Source: Desertimonas flava
GTDB taxonomy: Bacteria > Actinomycetota > Acidimicrobiia > Acidimicrobiales > Ilumatobacteraceae
Assembly: GCF_003426815.1 (NCBI RefSeq)
Contig: NZ_QKYK01000014.1
Span: 62,001 to 126,000, forward strand
Direction: 5' to 3'
Length of the DNA stretch: 64,000 nucleotides
Shown here piece by piece: positions 27,068-37,002 of this stretch (positions are counted from its first letter, which is position 1; each line of letters opens with the position of its first letter). The notes beneath the pieces are model-generated. The model did no database searches. It worked only from the letters and a program-made list of their open reading frames with translations, and had not been told where the DNA came from. A program made the translations under genes and the position numbers.

Positions 27068-27925
27068 ATGACGGCCATCGGCTGGGCGAGCGCTCGTGCT
27101 CGCCTGTTCAACGGGCGGAGCGGAGCGGGCGTGCTCATGGCGCTGGCGGCTGTGGCGCCGATCGCCGCGCCGACGTCCGCTGGCACCCCAGCGGTCGCGG
27201 AGCCGGACAGCATCGTCGTGACGTCGTCGCTCAATCCGGCGAACGAGGGGGATGCGATCACGTTCACGGCGGTCGTCACGTGGAACGGCGAGATCCAGGA
27301 ACAGGGCTGGCTGCCGTTCCTCGCCGACGGCGTGTTGCTCGGGACGGTCGCGATGAGCGGCGACGTGAACTCGTTCACCACCAGCGCACTTCCGCCGGGC
27401 ACCCACCAGATCACGACGAACTGGTCGCTCTCACCGAGCAACTTCATGCTCTCCAGCGCACCTCTGGAGCAGGTCGTGATCGCCCGCCCGGTCCCGAGCA
27501 CGACATCGACCACGACGTCCACCACCATGCTGCCGACCACGACCCACCCACCCAGCCCGGCTCCCACGGCGACGGGCATGACGTCGTCGCCGAATCCGTC
27601 GGTGCTGGGGCAGCCCGTCACCTTCGTCGTCACCGTCGCCGGAGCGGACGCCGCGCCGGCCGGTCTCCGGGGCCACCACGCCGCCGCACAGCCCTCAGTC
27701 GATGGCGGCACGGTGACGATCGCCGATGCCGGCGCGGTCCTGGCCACCGTCCCGGTCGTCTCCGGCCGGGCGGTGTTCACCACGTCGGCGCTGTCGGCCG
27801 GCGTGCACACCATCACGGCCGACTTCAGCGGCACGGCCACGGCGGCGCCGAGCAGCTTCGCCCTCCGTCAGCAGGTCGACCGACCGGCCGCTCCCACGCC
27901 ACCGACGTTGCCGGCCACTCGGTGA
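27068..27925 (+). CDS. Secreted protein with two bacterial Ig-like domains
   Basis: 285 residues. After a signal segment (VLMALAAVAPIAAPTSA) two Ig-like repeats follow. Each opens with a VTSSLNPANEGDAITFTAVV or MTSSPNPSVLGQPVTFVVTV type strand and closes with TTSALxxGxHTIT. A Thr/Ser/Pro hinge lies between them. The last residues are PTLPATR, resembling an LPxTG sorting site that ends without a membrane anchor. ATG 27068 is preferred over TTG 27050. Confidence 0.75.
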   Translation: MTAIGWASARARLFNGRSGAGVLMALAAVAPIAAPTSAGTPAVAEPDSIVVTSSLNPANEGDAITFTAVVTWNGEIQEQGWLPFLADGVLLGTVAMSGDVNSFTTSALPPGTHQITTNWSLSPSNFMLSSAPLEQVVIARPVPSTTSTTTSTTMLPTTTHPPSPAPTATGMTSSPNPSVLGQPVTFVVTVAGADAAPAGLRGHHAAAQPSVDGGTVTIADAGAVLATVPVVSGRAVFTTSALSAGVHTITADFSGTATAAPSSFALRQQVDRPAAPTPPTLPATR

Positions 27926-27949
27926 GCGCCGGCGGCCCGAGGCGAGGCC

Positions 27950-28849
27950 TCAAGCGTCGTCGACGGAGAGGTCCTTGGTCGCCTTGGCGATGTCGCTCTG
28001 GTACTTGAGCAGGATGTGGAGCGTGTCCTTGGCCACCTGGGCGTCGATGGCGTCGAGGTTGAGCAGCAGCAGTGTGCGGGCCCAGTCGAGGGTCTCGGAG
28101 ACGCTCGGCGACTTCTTGAGATCCATCTGGCGGATCGACCGCACGACGCGGGCGATCTGATCGGCGAGGTTCTCGGTGACACCGGGAACCTTGGCCAGCA
28201 CGATCTCGCGCTCGCGCTCGAGTGTCGGGTAGTCGACGTGCAGGTAGAGGCAACGCCGCTTGAGCGCCTCGGACAGCTCCCGCGTGTTGTTGGAGGTGAG
28301 GAACACGAGAGGGATCTGCTTGGCGGTGATCGTGCCCAGCTCAGGGATCGACACCTGGTAGTCGGACAGGATCTCGAGCAACAGCGCCTCGGTCTCGACC
28401 TCGACGCGGTCGACCTCGTCGATCAGCAGCACGACCGGGTCGGGCGCCGAGATCGCCTCGAGCAACGGGCGGGTGAGCAGGAACTCGTCGGAGAAGATGT
28501 CGTCGGACACCTCGGCCCAGCTGGTGTCGGCCTCACCAGCGCCGGCCTTGTTGTCGGACTGGATGCGCAGCAGCTGCTTCTTGTAGTTCCACTCGTACAG
28601 CGCCTTGGACTCGTCGAGGCCCTCGTAGCACTGCAGCCGGATCAGGCGAGCGCCGAGCATCTCGGCCACCGACTTGGCGAGCTGGGTCTTGCCCGTACCG
28701 GCCGGTCCCTCCACCAGGATCGGCTTGCCGAGGCGGTCGGCAAGGAACACCACGCCGGCGATGCCGTCGTCAGCGAGGTAATTGACGTCCTTCAGCCCGT
28801 CGCGAACCTGGGGGACGCTCTCGAAGCGGGCAGTCGTTTCAGCGGTCAC
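27950..28849 (-). CDS. MoxR-family AAA+ ATPase (CoxD-like)
   Basis: 299 residues from GTG 28849. Walker A GPAGTGKT is at residues 48-55 and Walker B LLIDEVDR at 141-148, with sensor 1 LTSNNTREL and the arginine region LKRRCLYLHVDYP. The family acts as a chaperone-like motor with CoxE-type vWA proteins. The only fitting partner is at 18507-19979 on the same strand, across an accessory block. Confidence 0.93.
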   Translation of the reverse strand: MTAETTARFESVPQVRDGLKDVNYLADDGIAGVVFLADRLGKPILVEGPAGTGKTQLAKSVAEMLGARLIRLQCYEGLDESKALYEWNYKKQLLRIQSDNKAGAGEADTSWAEVSDDIFSDEFLLTRPLLEAISAPDPVVLLIDEVDRVEVETEALLLEILSDYQVSIPELGTITAKQIPLVFLTSNNTRELSEALKRRCLYLHVDYPTLEREREIVLAKVPGVTENLADQIARVVRSIRQMDLKKSPSVSETLDWARTLLLLNLDAIDAQVAKDTLHILLKYQSDIAKATKDLSVDDA

Positions 28850-28915
28850 GGCTGCGACGTTACCGATCGCTAGCTGCGACGACGCTGTCGGAACCGCGGC
28901 GGGGGGTGAAGATCG

Positions 28916-29764
28916 TCAGAACAATGTCGCCTGATCGACGGGATCGTCGGGCACCGGGAGCGCCTCCAGCGCCGGCACGAGTTGACGAACCTCATCGTGG
29001 AACCGTCGTGCCAGCACGAGGGCGTGGTCGTTGTCGGGCGTGTGGATGAACACCGTGGGCGTGCGCCCCTCGGCGAGCCACGCGGCGACGACGGGCAGCC
29101 ACTCCTGCCAACCGGCGACGGTCACGTTGATGTCGTCGCGGCCGATGTAGCGAACCACGGGCCGATCGGTGAGGGCCTCGACGCGGCGGGGCACGCGCGG
29201 CTTGTTGGACCAGCCCTCGCGCTCCATGTCGGTGACCGGCGGCCGCGAGAACAGCACGGTGGTGTCGAAGATCGTCCACTCGAAACCGACCGACTCGAGG
29301 AGGGAAGCGGCCGATCGCGAGGCCGGGCTCCCGTCGAAGAACGCCGGATGCCGCAGCTCGACCGCGAAGCGGTGCGTCCGCGGCGCCGCGCGTGCGAACG
29401 CCGCCAGAGCCGGCAGATCGGCTGGCCCAAAGCTGGCGGGGAGCTGCACGGCGATCGTGCCGGCCCGCTCGCCAAGTGGCGCGAGCAGTTGGAGAAAGGC
29501 GCCGACGTCGTCGGCCGGCACCCGCAGGCGCCGGTCGTGCGTGAACGTCTTGGGGAGCTTGAAGAAGAACCGGAAGTCGGGCGGGGTCTGGTCGGCCCAG
29601 GCGGCGATCGTGGACGCCGCCGGCTCGGCGTAGAACGTGGCGTTGCCCTCGACGGCGTTGCACCACGTCGCGTACACGGGCAGCTGGGCACTCCGGCCGG
29701 CCGGCAGGTGCCGTCCGATCCAGGCCTTGTGCGCCCACAGCGCGCACCCCACGTACAACCGCAT
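28916..29764 (-). CDS. DUF72 family protein
   Basis: 282 residues with the TIM-barrel-like DUF72 pattern: LYVGCALWAHKAWIG, YATWCNAVEGNATFYAEP, FFFKLPKTFTHDRRL, FAVELRHPAFF, VVRYIGRDD and the C-terminal FIHTPDNDHALVLARRFHDEV. The biochemical role of the family is not settled. It stands alone and is divergent from the AAA gene, 45 nt away. Confidence 0.9.
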   Translation of the reverse strand: MRLYVGCALWAHKAWIGRHLPAGRSAQLPVYATWCNAVEGNATFYAEPAASTIAAWADQTPPDFRFFFKLPKTFTHDRRLRVPADDVGAFLQLLAPLGERAGTIAVQLPASFGPADLPALAAFARAAPRTHRFAVELRHPAFFDGSPASRSAASLLESVGFEWTIFDTTVLFSRPPVTDMEREGWSNKPRVPRRVEALTDRPVVRYIGRDDINVTVAGWQEWLPVVAAWLAEGRTPTVFIHTPDNDHALVLARRFHDEVRQLVPALEALPVPDDPVDQATLF

Positions 29765-29809
29765 CGCCCGACGAGACTATGTGTGCGCTCGGGCGGTGCC
29801 GGGGTGGGC

Positions 29810-31264
29810 ATGACGCGGTGCAACTACGCTCCCGCCGTGGCTGGAGCACTGGCGAAGTACGTCGACGCCTTCGTCGACGGGGTGAGCGCCGACCTGTCGG
29901 AACTGTCGGGCAGGGACCACCGAGCCGACGTGGTCGTCGAGGCGAGCGATCTGGTGGGCGCCGTCATCGACAGCGACGGTCGCCACTCGGGCGCCGAGCT
30001 CGAGGCCTGGCTCGACGACATCGGCCCCCGCCTCCAGCCGGCGGTGCTGGTGTCGTCCGTGCAGCTCAGGGAGTCGCAGCTGCTGGTCGGCAAGGCTCGC
30101 TGGCTCGAGCGTCCGAGCACGCTGTTCGGACTCCTGCTCGACGCCGACGCCAGGGACGCCGGCCGACGCGCCGTGCGCTACTACGAGCTGGGGATCCGCC
30201 TCTGCCACGCCGCGGCGTCGGTCGACCTCGTGCCCTCACCCGACGAGGTGGCGGCGATCGACCGGTACCGCGGCGTCCTGCTCGGCGCGTTCGACCGCGC
30301 CGGCCTGCCCCGGCCCGGCGTGTCGAACCGCGGGGGCGAGCCGCCCCGGCCGCCCTCCGGAGTCCGACCGCAGCAACCCGGAGATCCAGTCGTCGCCACC
30401 GCCACGGACGGAGCACCCGCCGCGCAACCGGTCGAGCTGCCGCCGGCACGCCCGATCGAGGACCTCCTCGCCGAGCTCGATGCCCTCGTCGGCCTGGCGA
30501 CGGTCAAGACGCAGGTGCGGCGGTTGACGTCGTTGCTCCGCATCCAGGCCCTGCGCGTCGAGCGGGGGCTGCCGACGCTCGAGACGAGCCACCACCTGGT
30601 GTTCACCGGCAACCCCGGCACCGGGAAGACGACCGTCGCCCGCCTGCTCAGCCAGATCCTCCGCACGCTCGGCCTGGTGTCGCACGGACATCTCGTGGAG
30701 ACCGACCGCTCTCACCTAGTCGCCGGCTACGTGGGTCAGACTGCCGCCAGGACACGTGGCGTGATGGAGTCGGCGTTGGGCGGCACGCTCCTCGTGGACG
30801 AGGCCTACGCCCTCGCCCGCGGCGGCGAGAACGACTTCGGGCGCGAGGCGATCGACACGATCGTCAAGTTCATGGAGGACCATCGCGACGACCTCGCCGT
30901 GATCGCCGCCGGCTATCCGGCCGAGATGGCCGCGCTGATCGACGCCAATCCCGGCCTCAAGAGCCGCTTCACGCGCACGATCGAGTTCCCCGACTACACC
31001 ACCGACGAGTTGGTCGCCATCTTCGAGGGGATGAGCGACGCCACCCGCTACCACCTCGACGACGCCGGCCGCGAGGCGCTGCGCACGGTGATCGACGCCG
31101 AACCGCGCGGGCGCGGCTTCGGCAACGCTCGCTTCGTGCGCAACCTCTTCGAGGAGGCGGTCGGCCGCCAAGCCGAACGGCTCGCCGCGGTGGAGCATCC
31201 CACCGAGGACGAGCTGACGACGCTCACCGCAAACGATCTTCTCGGGGCCGAATCGCCGGACTGA
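29810..31264 (+). CDS. CbxX/CfxQ-type AAA+ ATPase with helical N-terminal domain
   Basis: 484 residues. Residues 1-160 are helical with an acidic motif (LVGAVIDSDGRHSGAELEAW) like TerB-type domains, which is a weak inference. A Pro-rich linker follows. The AAA core has Walker A GNPGTGKT at 267-274, Walker B LLVDEAY at 327-333, and GYVGQTAARTRGVMESALGG and NPGLKSRFTRTIEFPDY typical of CbxX/SpoVK. ATG 29810 is chosen; GTG 29837 is an alternative. Clients unknown. Confidence 0.88.
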   Translation: MTRCNYAPAVAGALAKYVDAFVDGVSADLSELSGRDHRADVVVEASDLVGAVIDSDGRHSGAELEAWLDDIGPRLQPAVLVSSVQLRESQLLVGKARWLERPSTLFGLLLDADARDAGRRAVRYYELGIRLCHAAASVDLVPSPDEVAAIDRYRGVLLGAFDRAGLPRPGVSNRGGEPPRPPSGVRPQQPGDPVVATATDGAPAAQPVELPPARPIEDLLAELDALVGLATVKTQVRRLTSLLRIQALRVERGLPTLETSHHLVFTGNPGTGKTTVARLLSQILRTLGLVSHGHLVETDRSHLVAGYVGQTAARTRGVMESALGGTLLVDEAYALARGGENDFGREAIDTIVKFMEDHRDDLAVIAAGYPAEMAALIDANPGLKSRFTRTIEFPDYTTDELVAIFEGMSDATRYHLDDAGREALRTVIDAEPRGRGFGNARFVRNLFEEAVGRQAERLAAVEHPTEDELTTLTANDLLGAESPD

Positions 31265-31341
31265 ACGCCTTCCAGCAGTCTTGCCGGCTGCTATCTGGCA
31301 CACCTAACGTCTCGGCGTCGTTCCTCGAGATCGGAGCCCCC

Positions 31342-32388
31342 GTGACCCGCACGCCCAGACGCCTCGCCCCCTACCTCATCGCCACCGCACTGGCCAGCGC
31401 CGCGACAGCCGGCGCCGGCACGGCGGGGGCGTCGACCGCGCCCGAGCCCACGCCTCCCGGCACCGAGACCGCCGGCAGCGACGCGGTCGCCGGGGCGCCC
31501 ACGAGCGCCGAGGACGGTGCGTTCCCGGTGACGATCCCGACGGCCTTCGGCGACGTGACGCTGGACGAAGAGCCACAGCGTGTCGTCGCCGTCGGTTGGT
31601 CCGACGCCGAGACGGCCCTCGCCCTCGGCGTCCAGCCCGTCGGGGTGAGCGACTGGCTCGGCCTGGGTGGCGACGGGCTGGGCCCGTGGGCCGCCGACCT
31701 CTACGAAGAGGAACCGGAGCAGCTCGGCACGATGGATCTCAACCTCGAGCTGCTCGCCGCGCTCGAGCCCGACCTGATCCTCGACACGCGGTCCGACGGG
31801 ACCCCCGAGCGCCACGACGCGTTGAGCGAGATCGCCCCCACCCTGAGCCCGCCGGCCGACGTCGTCGCGTATGGCACCACGTGGCAGCAGCAGCTCGAGA
31901 TGGTGGCCGCGGCCCTCGGCCGTCCAGCGTACGGGGCCGAGCTCGCGGCGAGCGTCGACGACGCCTTCGCCGCAGCGGCCGCCGAGCACCCGGAGTTCGA
32001 CGGCGCCGAGGCGGTCGTCGGTGCCTTCTCGGCCGACGGGTTCGGCATCTACGTCACCGGCGACGCCCGCGTGGAGTTCCTCAGCCAGCTCGGCTTCGTC
32101 CAGAAGCCGGGCATCGACGAGCTCGGCACGGGCAACTTCTACGTCCCGGTGGGCGACGAGAACCTCGAGCTGTTCGACGCCGACGTCACGGTGGTGTTCC
32201 CCATCTTCGTCGAGGCGTCGGAGTTCACCGAGAACCCGGTGTGGCAGGCCGTGCCGTCGGTCGCCGACGGCCGCGCCGTCGTCATCGAGGACCTCGACCT
32301 GCTCAACGCCTTCTCCAGCGGATCCGTGCCCGGCATCCTCTACGCCATCGACGCGATCACCCCACTCCTGGCCGACGCCCTCGCCTGA
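31342..32388 (+). CDS. Iron-siderophore type ABC substrate-binding protein
   Basis: 348 residues from GTG 31342. It has a signal peptide (LIATALASAATAGAGTAGA) and a Thr/Pro linker. A periplasmic-binding fold of the FepB/FhuD class follows: PQRVVAVGWSDAETALALGVQPVGV, LELLAALEPDLILDT and SDGFGIYVTG. No lipobox is evident. The matching permease and ATPase are not in this window. No clear DtxR-type box is visible upstream. Confidence 0.88.
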   Translation: MTRTPRRLAPYLIATALASAATAGAGTAGASTAPEPTPPGTETAGSDAVAGAPTSAEDGAFPVTIPTAFGDVTLDEEPQRVVAVGWSDAETALALGVQPVGVSDWLGLGGDGLGPWAADLYEEEPEQLGTMDLNLELLAALEPDLILDTRSDGTPERHDALSEIAPTLSPPADVVAYGTTWQQQLEMVAAALGRPAYGAELAASVDDAFAAAAAEHPEFDGAEAVVGAFSADGFGIYVTGDARVEFLSQLGFVQKPGIDELGTGNFYVPVGDENLELFDADVTVVFPIFVEASEFTENPVWQAVPSVADGRAVVIEDLDLLNAFSSGSVPGILYAIDAITPLLADALA

Positions 32389-32413
32389 CACACCGCGTCG
32401 CACACCGATGTGA

Positions 32414-32448
32414 GCGTTACGGTTGGTGCCAGGCACCAACCGTAACGC
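32414..32448. terminator. Perfect 17 bp inverted repeat between convergent genes
   Basis: gcgttacggttggtgcc and its exact reverse complement are separated by a single A (32431). It lies between two convergent stops (32388 and 32489), fitting a bidirectional terminator or a mobile palindromic unit. There is no U-tract on either side. Confidence 0.55.
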
Positions 32449-32488
32449 CCGTCTGCGGACGCGGCCGGCGGGGTCGCCGAGCGGGCCG

Positions 32489-33583
32489 TCAGTTCCAGCC
32501 GGGGAGGCGGGCGGTCTCGGCGAACGCGTCCAGGACGGCCATCTCCGGGGCGATGTCGATCCCCTGATCGAACAGCCAGCCGTCGTCGTAGTAGGTGGTC
32601 GCGTAGCGGTCGCCACCGTCGCAGATGAGCGTGACGATGCTGCCCTCGACGCCGGCGTCGCGCAGTTCGGCGGCAAGACCGAGCGACGCCCACAGGTTCG
32701 TGCCGGTCGATCCTCCGGCCCGGCGGCCGGTGACTCGGTGGAGATGTCGCATCGCGGCGATCGAGGCGGCGTCGGTGACCCTCGCCATGCGGTCGATCAC
32801 CGACGGCACGAACGACGGCTCGACGCGGGGCCGGCCGATGCCCTCGATCCGCGAACCGCAGGCGGTGGCCGCCGGGTTCTCGTCGGTCCAGCCGTCGTAG
32901 AACGCCGACCCCTCAGGATCGGCGACGAGCAACTGCGTGCCGAGTCGCCGGTAGCGGACGTAGCGCCCGATCGTCGCGCTCGTCCCTCCCGTGCCGGCAC
33001 CGACGACGACCCAGCACGGGATCGGGTGACGCTCGCGAGTCATCTGACCGAAGATCGACTCGGCGATGTTGTTGTTTCCCCGCCAGTCGGTGGCCCGCTC
33101 CGAGTAGGTGAACTGGTCCATGTAGTGGCCACCCACCGACGTCGCCAGGCGGGCTGCCTCCTCGTAGATCGCCCCCGGCTCGTCGACGAAGTGGCACGAC
33201 CCGCCGGTGCGTTCGATGAGTGCCACCTTCTCGGGGCTCGTGCTGCGCGGCATCACGGCGACGAAGGGCAGGCCCAGCAGGCTGGCGAAGTATGCCTCGG
33301 ACACCGCCGTCGACCCCGACGAGGCCTCGACGATCGTGGTGCCCTCACGGATCCAGCCGTTGCACAGCGAGTAGAGGAACAGCGAACGAGCGAGGCGGTG
33401 CTTCAGACTGCCCGTCGGGTGCACCGACTCGTCCTTGAGATAGAGGTCGACGCCCCACTCCGGTGGCAGCGGGAAGACGTGCAGGTGGGTGTCGGCGCTG
33501 CGGTTGGCGTCGGCCTCGACCTTGTCGATGGCGGCGTCCACCCATGCGCGATCGGCGCCGCAGGGCCGTCGGGTCACGGTCAT
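32489..33583 (-). CDS. PLP-dependent cysteine synthase family protein
   Basis: 364 residues of the beta-family PLP fold. Lys61 in PTGSLKHR is the likely Schiff-base lysine. [20 protein letters not shown] and the phosphate-binding [12 protein letters not shown] follow. It differs from CysK/CysM in its [15 protein letters not shown] opening, typical of an actinobacterial subfamily whose substrate is not established. I start it at ATG 33583, just before the conserved [18 protein letters not shown] 33682 would add 33 unconserved residues. Confidence 0.85.
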   Translation of the reverse strand: MTVTRRPCGADRAWVDAAIDKVEADANRSADTHLHVFPLPPEWGVDLYLKDESVHPTGSLKHRLARSLFLYSLCNGWIREGTTIVEASSGSTAVSEAYFASLLGLPFVAVMPRSTSPEKVALIERTGGSCHFVDEPGAIYEEAARLATSVGGHYMDQFTYSERATDWRGNNNIAESIFGQMTRERHPIPCWVVVGAGTGGTSATIGRYVRYRRLGTQLLVADPEGSAFYDGWTDENPAATACGSRIEGIGRPRVEPSFVPSVIDRMARVTDAASIAAMRHLHRVTGRRAGGSTGTNLWASLGLAAELRDAGVEGSIVTLICDGGDRYATTYYDDGWLFDQGIDIAPEMAVLDAFAETARLPGWN

Positions 33584-33703
33584 CGTGATCCCGGCATCCA
33601 CGTGGTCGATCGCATCAGTGGCCGACACTACCGCCGACGCTTGAGCGCTCAGTTGTGCCTCACTACGCTCAGAATCGATCATCCGTCGTCGACGACGCTG
33701 CAC

Positions 33704-33720
33704 CGCCGCGCTACGCGGCG
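33704..33720. promoter_or_regulatory. Hairpin or operator in the divergent region before the sugar operon
   Basis: CGCCGCG and CGCGGCG pair around CTA, and the perfect palindrome gtcgtcgacgac lies just upstream (33685-33696). Both lie within the leader of the solute-binding protein gene. A repressor site is possible but unproven. Confidence 0.3.
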
Positions 33721-33744
33721 ACGAACCCAACGAAAGGGACCGCC

Positions 33745-35127
33745 ATGACGATCACACCTCGGGACCCGTTCTCCTCGGCCTCGATCGGGCGGCGCAAGCT
33801 GCTCGCCATGGGCGGCGGCGCCATCGCCGCGGGGGCGTTCGGCGGACTCGGCGGTTTCGGCCGAGCCGGCGCCGCCGGGCGTCCCGCCACCCGCCGCCCC
33901 CGCAGCGGCGACCTGCCCAAGCTCAGCCAGTGGTACCACGAGTACGGCGAGGAAGGGGTGCGTGAGGCCGTCGAAGGGTACGCCGCCGCCTACCCCGACG
34001 CCGAGGTCTCGGTGGAGTGGGTTCCCGGCGACTACGACAACAGCCTGCTGCCCGCCGCGCTGCTCACCGACGACGGCCCCGACGTGTTCGAGGTGGGCAA
34101 CGGCCCCAACATCGACATGATCCAGTCCGGCCAGGTCATCCCGCTCGGCGACATCCTCGGCGACGCCGCCGACGACTTCAACGCACCGATGATCTCGCGC
34201 CTCAGCTACGACGGCCAGCTCTGGGCCGTGCCGCAGGTGATCGACATGCAGTTCCTGGCGTTCCGACCGTCGCTGCTCGAGGAGGCGGGCGTTGCTCCCC
34301 CGACCACGCTCGACGAGCTGATCGCCGCCGCAGCCGCGCTCACCACGGGCGACCGCAAGGGCTTGTTCGTCGGCAACGACGGCGGCGTCGGCGTGCTCGG
34401 CGGGCCGTCGCTGTGGGCGGCCGGGGCCGACTACCTCACCGCCGACAACCAGTTCGGCTTCGACAACGACGCCGTCTACGCGTCGCTCGCCAAGGTCGCC
34501 GAGCTGTACGCGAGCGATTCGCTCCTGCTCGGCGCGCCGACCGACTGGAGCGATCCCGGCGCCCTGATCAACGAGCTGACGGCGATGCAGTGGACGGGGC
34601 TCTGGACGCTTCCGGCGCTGATGGAGGCCTTCGGCGACGACATCGACGTGGTCGGCTGGCCGGCGCTCGACGCGTCGACCGGAGCGCCGTCCGCACCCAT
34701 CGGCGCGTATGCGTCGGCCGTCAGCGCCAAGACGGCCGACCCCGAGGCTGCCAAGGCGTTCATCAAGTGGCTGTGGGTCGACCAGACGGACTATCAGAGC
34801 GACTTCGCCCTCGGCTACGGCTTCCACATCCCGAGCCGCAACTCGCTCGCCGACGCCGCCGAGCCGCTGCAGTCCGGGGCTGCGGCCAACGCCGTGAAGC
34901 TGAGCCAGGACTACGGCCATGCCCAGTCGATGCTCCTGTGGGCGCCGGCCGCGGCAACGGCGTTCTCCGACGCGCTGTCGCGCATCATCACCGAAGGTGC
35001 CGACCCGGCGAGCGAGATCGCCGGCGTGAAGGAGATCGCCGAAGAGGAGCTGGAGCGCATCGGCGCCGGTTCGGGGAGCGCCGGCTCGGCGGCCCCCACC
35101 GAGGTGACCGCCTCGACGTCGGCGTGA
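33745..35127 (+). CDS. Carbohydrate ABC transporter substrate-binding protein, Tat-type signal
   Basis: 460 residues. A twin-arginine motif ([10 protein letters not shown], Arg16-Arg17) with a long Gly/Ala hydrophobic stretch forms the signal. A family 1 binding-protein fold follows: [27 protein letters not shown]-like segments, [22 protein letters not shown] and [10 protein letters not shown]. The GAAAGGGA ribosome-binding site is clear. It heads an operon with two permeases and probably takes up an oligosaccharide. Confidence 0.9.
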   Translation: MTITPRDPFSSASIGRRKLLAMGGGAIAAGAFGGLGGFGRAGAAGRPATRRPRSGDLPKLSQWYHEYGEEGVREAVEGYAAAYPDAEVSVEWVPGDYDNSLLPAALLTDDGPDVFEVGNGPNIDMIQSGQVIPLGDILGDAADDFNAPMISRLSYDGQLWAVPQVIDMQFLAFRPSLLEEAGVAPPTTLDELIAAAAALTTGDRKGLFVGNDGGVGVLGGPSLWAAGADYLTADNQFGFDNDAVYASLAKVAELYASDSLLLGAPTDWSDPGALINELTAMQWTGLWTLPALMEAFGDDIDVVGWPALDASTGAPSAPIGAYASAVSAKTADPEAAKAFIKWLWVDQTDYQSDFALGYGFHIPSRNSLADAAEPLQSGAAANAVKLSQDYGHAQSMLLWAPAAATAFSDALSRIITEGADPASEIAGVKEIAEEELERIGAGSGSAGSAAPTEVTASTSA

Positions 35128-35144
35128 CTGCGCCGGCCTGACGA

Positions 35145-36143
35145 GTGAACATCGCTCAGGCAGAAGCGATGCCGGTGGCCCGGGCGTCCACGGCGACGCC
35201 CGGGCCACGTCGCTCATGGTGGCTCCGGCTGGCCGGTCCGCAGAACAACAACCTCTGGTTCTGGGTCTTCGTCGGGCCGTTCCTGCTCGGCCTGATCGCG
35301 TTCGTCGTCGTCCCCATCGGCTGGAGCGTCTACCTCAGCCTCTTCGAGGCTCGCAACACCGTGTCGCCGACCGAGTTCGTCGGGCTGCGCAACTACGGCG
35401 ACATGCTCTCGGACCCCGTCTTCCGGTCGAGCCTCACGACGTTCCTCGCCTTCGCCGCGTTCATCGTCCCCCTCACGTTCCTGTGCTCGCTCGGGCTGGC
35501 ACTGCTCGTGAACCGACTCGGCGTCGCCAAGGCGTTCTTCCGGTCGGTCTTCTTCCTGCCGGTGGCGTGCAGCTACGTGGTCGCCTCGATGATCTGGAAG
35601 CTGTCGATCTTCAACGGCGTGCGCTTCGGACTGGCCAACACCGTGCTCCGCGCGTTCGGGATGGAGGGCAGGCAATGGCTGTCCCGCCCCCATCCCCCGC
35701 AGTACTGGGTCGTCATCGTCAGCGAGCGGCTGTGGCTGCAGGTCGGCTTCTACATGCTGCTGTTCCTCGCCGGGCTCCAGCGCATTCCCCAGAACCTCTA
35801 CGAGGCGGCCGCCGTCGACGGCGCCCGCTCCGCTTGGCAGACGTTCCGCTACATCACCCTGCCGCAGCTGCGCGCCACGTCCGCCGCCGTGGTCGTCCTG
35901 CTGCTGATCAACGCGTTCCAGGCGTTCGACGAGTTCTTCAACCTGATGTCGAACTTCGCCGCCGGCACGTATCCCCCGTACGCCCGGCCGCCGCTCGTGT
36001 ACCTGTACTACGTCGCACTCGGCCGCAATCAGGACTTCGGACACGGGTCGGCGGGCGCGGTGATCCTCACCGCGATGATCGCCCTGTTCACCATCGTCCA
36101 GGGACGCCTCGTGGGCTTCGGGCGACGCGGGAGCTACGGGTAG
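35145..36143 (+). CDS. Carbohydrate ABC transporter permease (MalF/UgpA type)
   Basis: 332 residues from GTG 35145, with six membrane segments. The permease-ATPase coupling motif is seen as NLYEAAAVDGARSAWQTFRYITLPQLR. It works with the next permease and the upstream binding protein. No ATPase gene is in the cluster, so a shared MsiK-like ATPase encoded elsewhere is likely. Confidence 0.92.
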   Translation: MNIAQAEAMPVARASTATPGPRRSWWLRLAGPQNNNLWFWVFVGPFLLGLIAFVVVPIGWSVYLSLFEARNTVSPTEFVGLRNYGDMLSDPVFRSSLTTFLAFAAFIVPLTFLCSLGLALLVNRLGVAKAFFRSVFFLPVACSYVVASMIWKLSIFNGVRFGLANTVLRAFGMEGRQWLSRPHPPQYWVVIVSERLWLQVGFYMLLFLAGLQRIPQNLYEAAAVDGARSAWQTFRYITLPQLRATSAAVVVLLLINAFQAFDEFFNLMSNFAAGTYPPYARPPLVYLYYVALGRNQDFGHGSAGAVILTAMIALFTIVQGRLVGFGRRGSYG

Positions 36144-36145
36144 CC

Positions 36146-36991
36146 ATGGCGATGGTCCGTCCCACCGGCCCGCGGGCCGCCGTCGGCACCGGGGTGCTGT
36201 ACCTCGTCGCCGGGGTCGCCGCGATCCTCTTCCTCATCCCCTTCTACCTGCTCGTCCGCAACGGCCTGTCGACCGACCTGGAGATCTCGGCGCCGGACTG
36301 GAAGCTGTTCCCCAGCACCCTGCACTTCAGCAACGTCACCGATCTCTTCGACAACCGCTCCGTCCGCTTCTCCGAAGGGCTCCGCAACTCGGTCGTCGTG
36401 TCGGTGACCCAGACGCTCGGCGCCGTGACACTGGCGTCGATGGCCGGCTACGGGCTGGCCCGGATCCCGTTCCGGTACGCCAACGCCGTCTTCGTGATGA
36501 TGCTGGCCACACTGATGATCCCGGCGGCCGTCACGTTCGTCCCGAGCTTCATCCTCGTCACCGAGATCGGCTGGATCAACTCGTACCAGGGCCTGATCGT
36601 CCCCGGCATGTTCCAGGCCTTCGCCGCCTTCTTGTTCCGCCAGTACTTCATCGGCTTCCCGATCGAGCTGGAGGAGGCGGCTCGCATCGACGGTCTGTCG
36701 ACGTGGGGCACCTACTGGCGCATCGTCGTGCCCAACTCGAAGTCGATCTTCGCCGCCGTCGGATCGATCACGTTCATCGCCAGCTGGAACGCCTTCCTGT
36801 GGCCGTTCGTCGTCGGCCGCAACCGCCCCACCGTGCAGGTTGCCCTGTCGTCGTTTCTCAACTCCCAGACGCCGAGGATGTCGCAGCTCTTCGCCGCGTC
36901 GGCGATCGCCATCCTCCCCCTCCTGATCGCCTTCGTCCTCCTCCAGCGCTACATCGTCGAAGGCGTCGAACGAACTGGAATAAACGGGTGA
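36146..36991 (+). CDS. Carbohydrate ABC transporter permease (MalG/UgpE type)
   Basis: 281 residues with six membrane segments. The coupling loop ELEEAARIDGLSTWGTYWRIVVPNSK is seen in parts. ATG 36146 lies 2 nt after the stop of the first permease. It completes the membrane part of the sugar importer. An R2 repeat follows the stop. Confidence 0.92.
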   Translation: MAMVRPTGPRAAVGTGVLYLVAGVAAILFLIPFYLLVRNGLSTDLEISAPDWKLFPSTLHFSNVTDLFDNRSVRFSEGLRNSVVVSVTQTLGAVTLASMAGYGLARIPFRYANAVFVMMLATLMIPAAVTFVPSFILVTEIGWINSYQGLIVPGMFQAFAAFLFRQYFIGFPIELEEAARIDGLSTWGTYWRIVVPNSKSIFAAVGSITFIASWNAFLWPFVVGRNRPTVQVALSSFLNSQTPRMSQLFAASAIAILPLLIAFVLLQRYIVEGVERTGING

Positions 36992-37002
36992 TTCCTGCTG
37001 TC

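Noticed and set aside
31270-31310. Possible DtxR iron box before the siderophore binding protein
   Set aside because: Only cacctaacg resembles half a box; no partner half-site.
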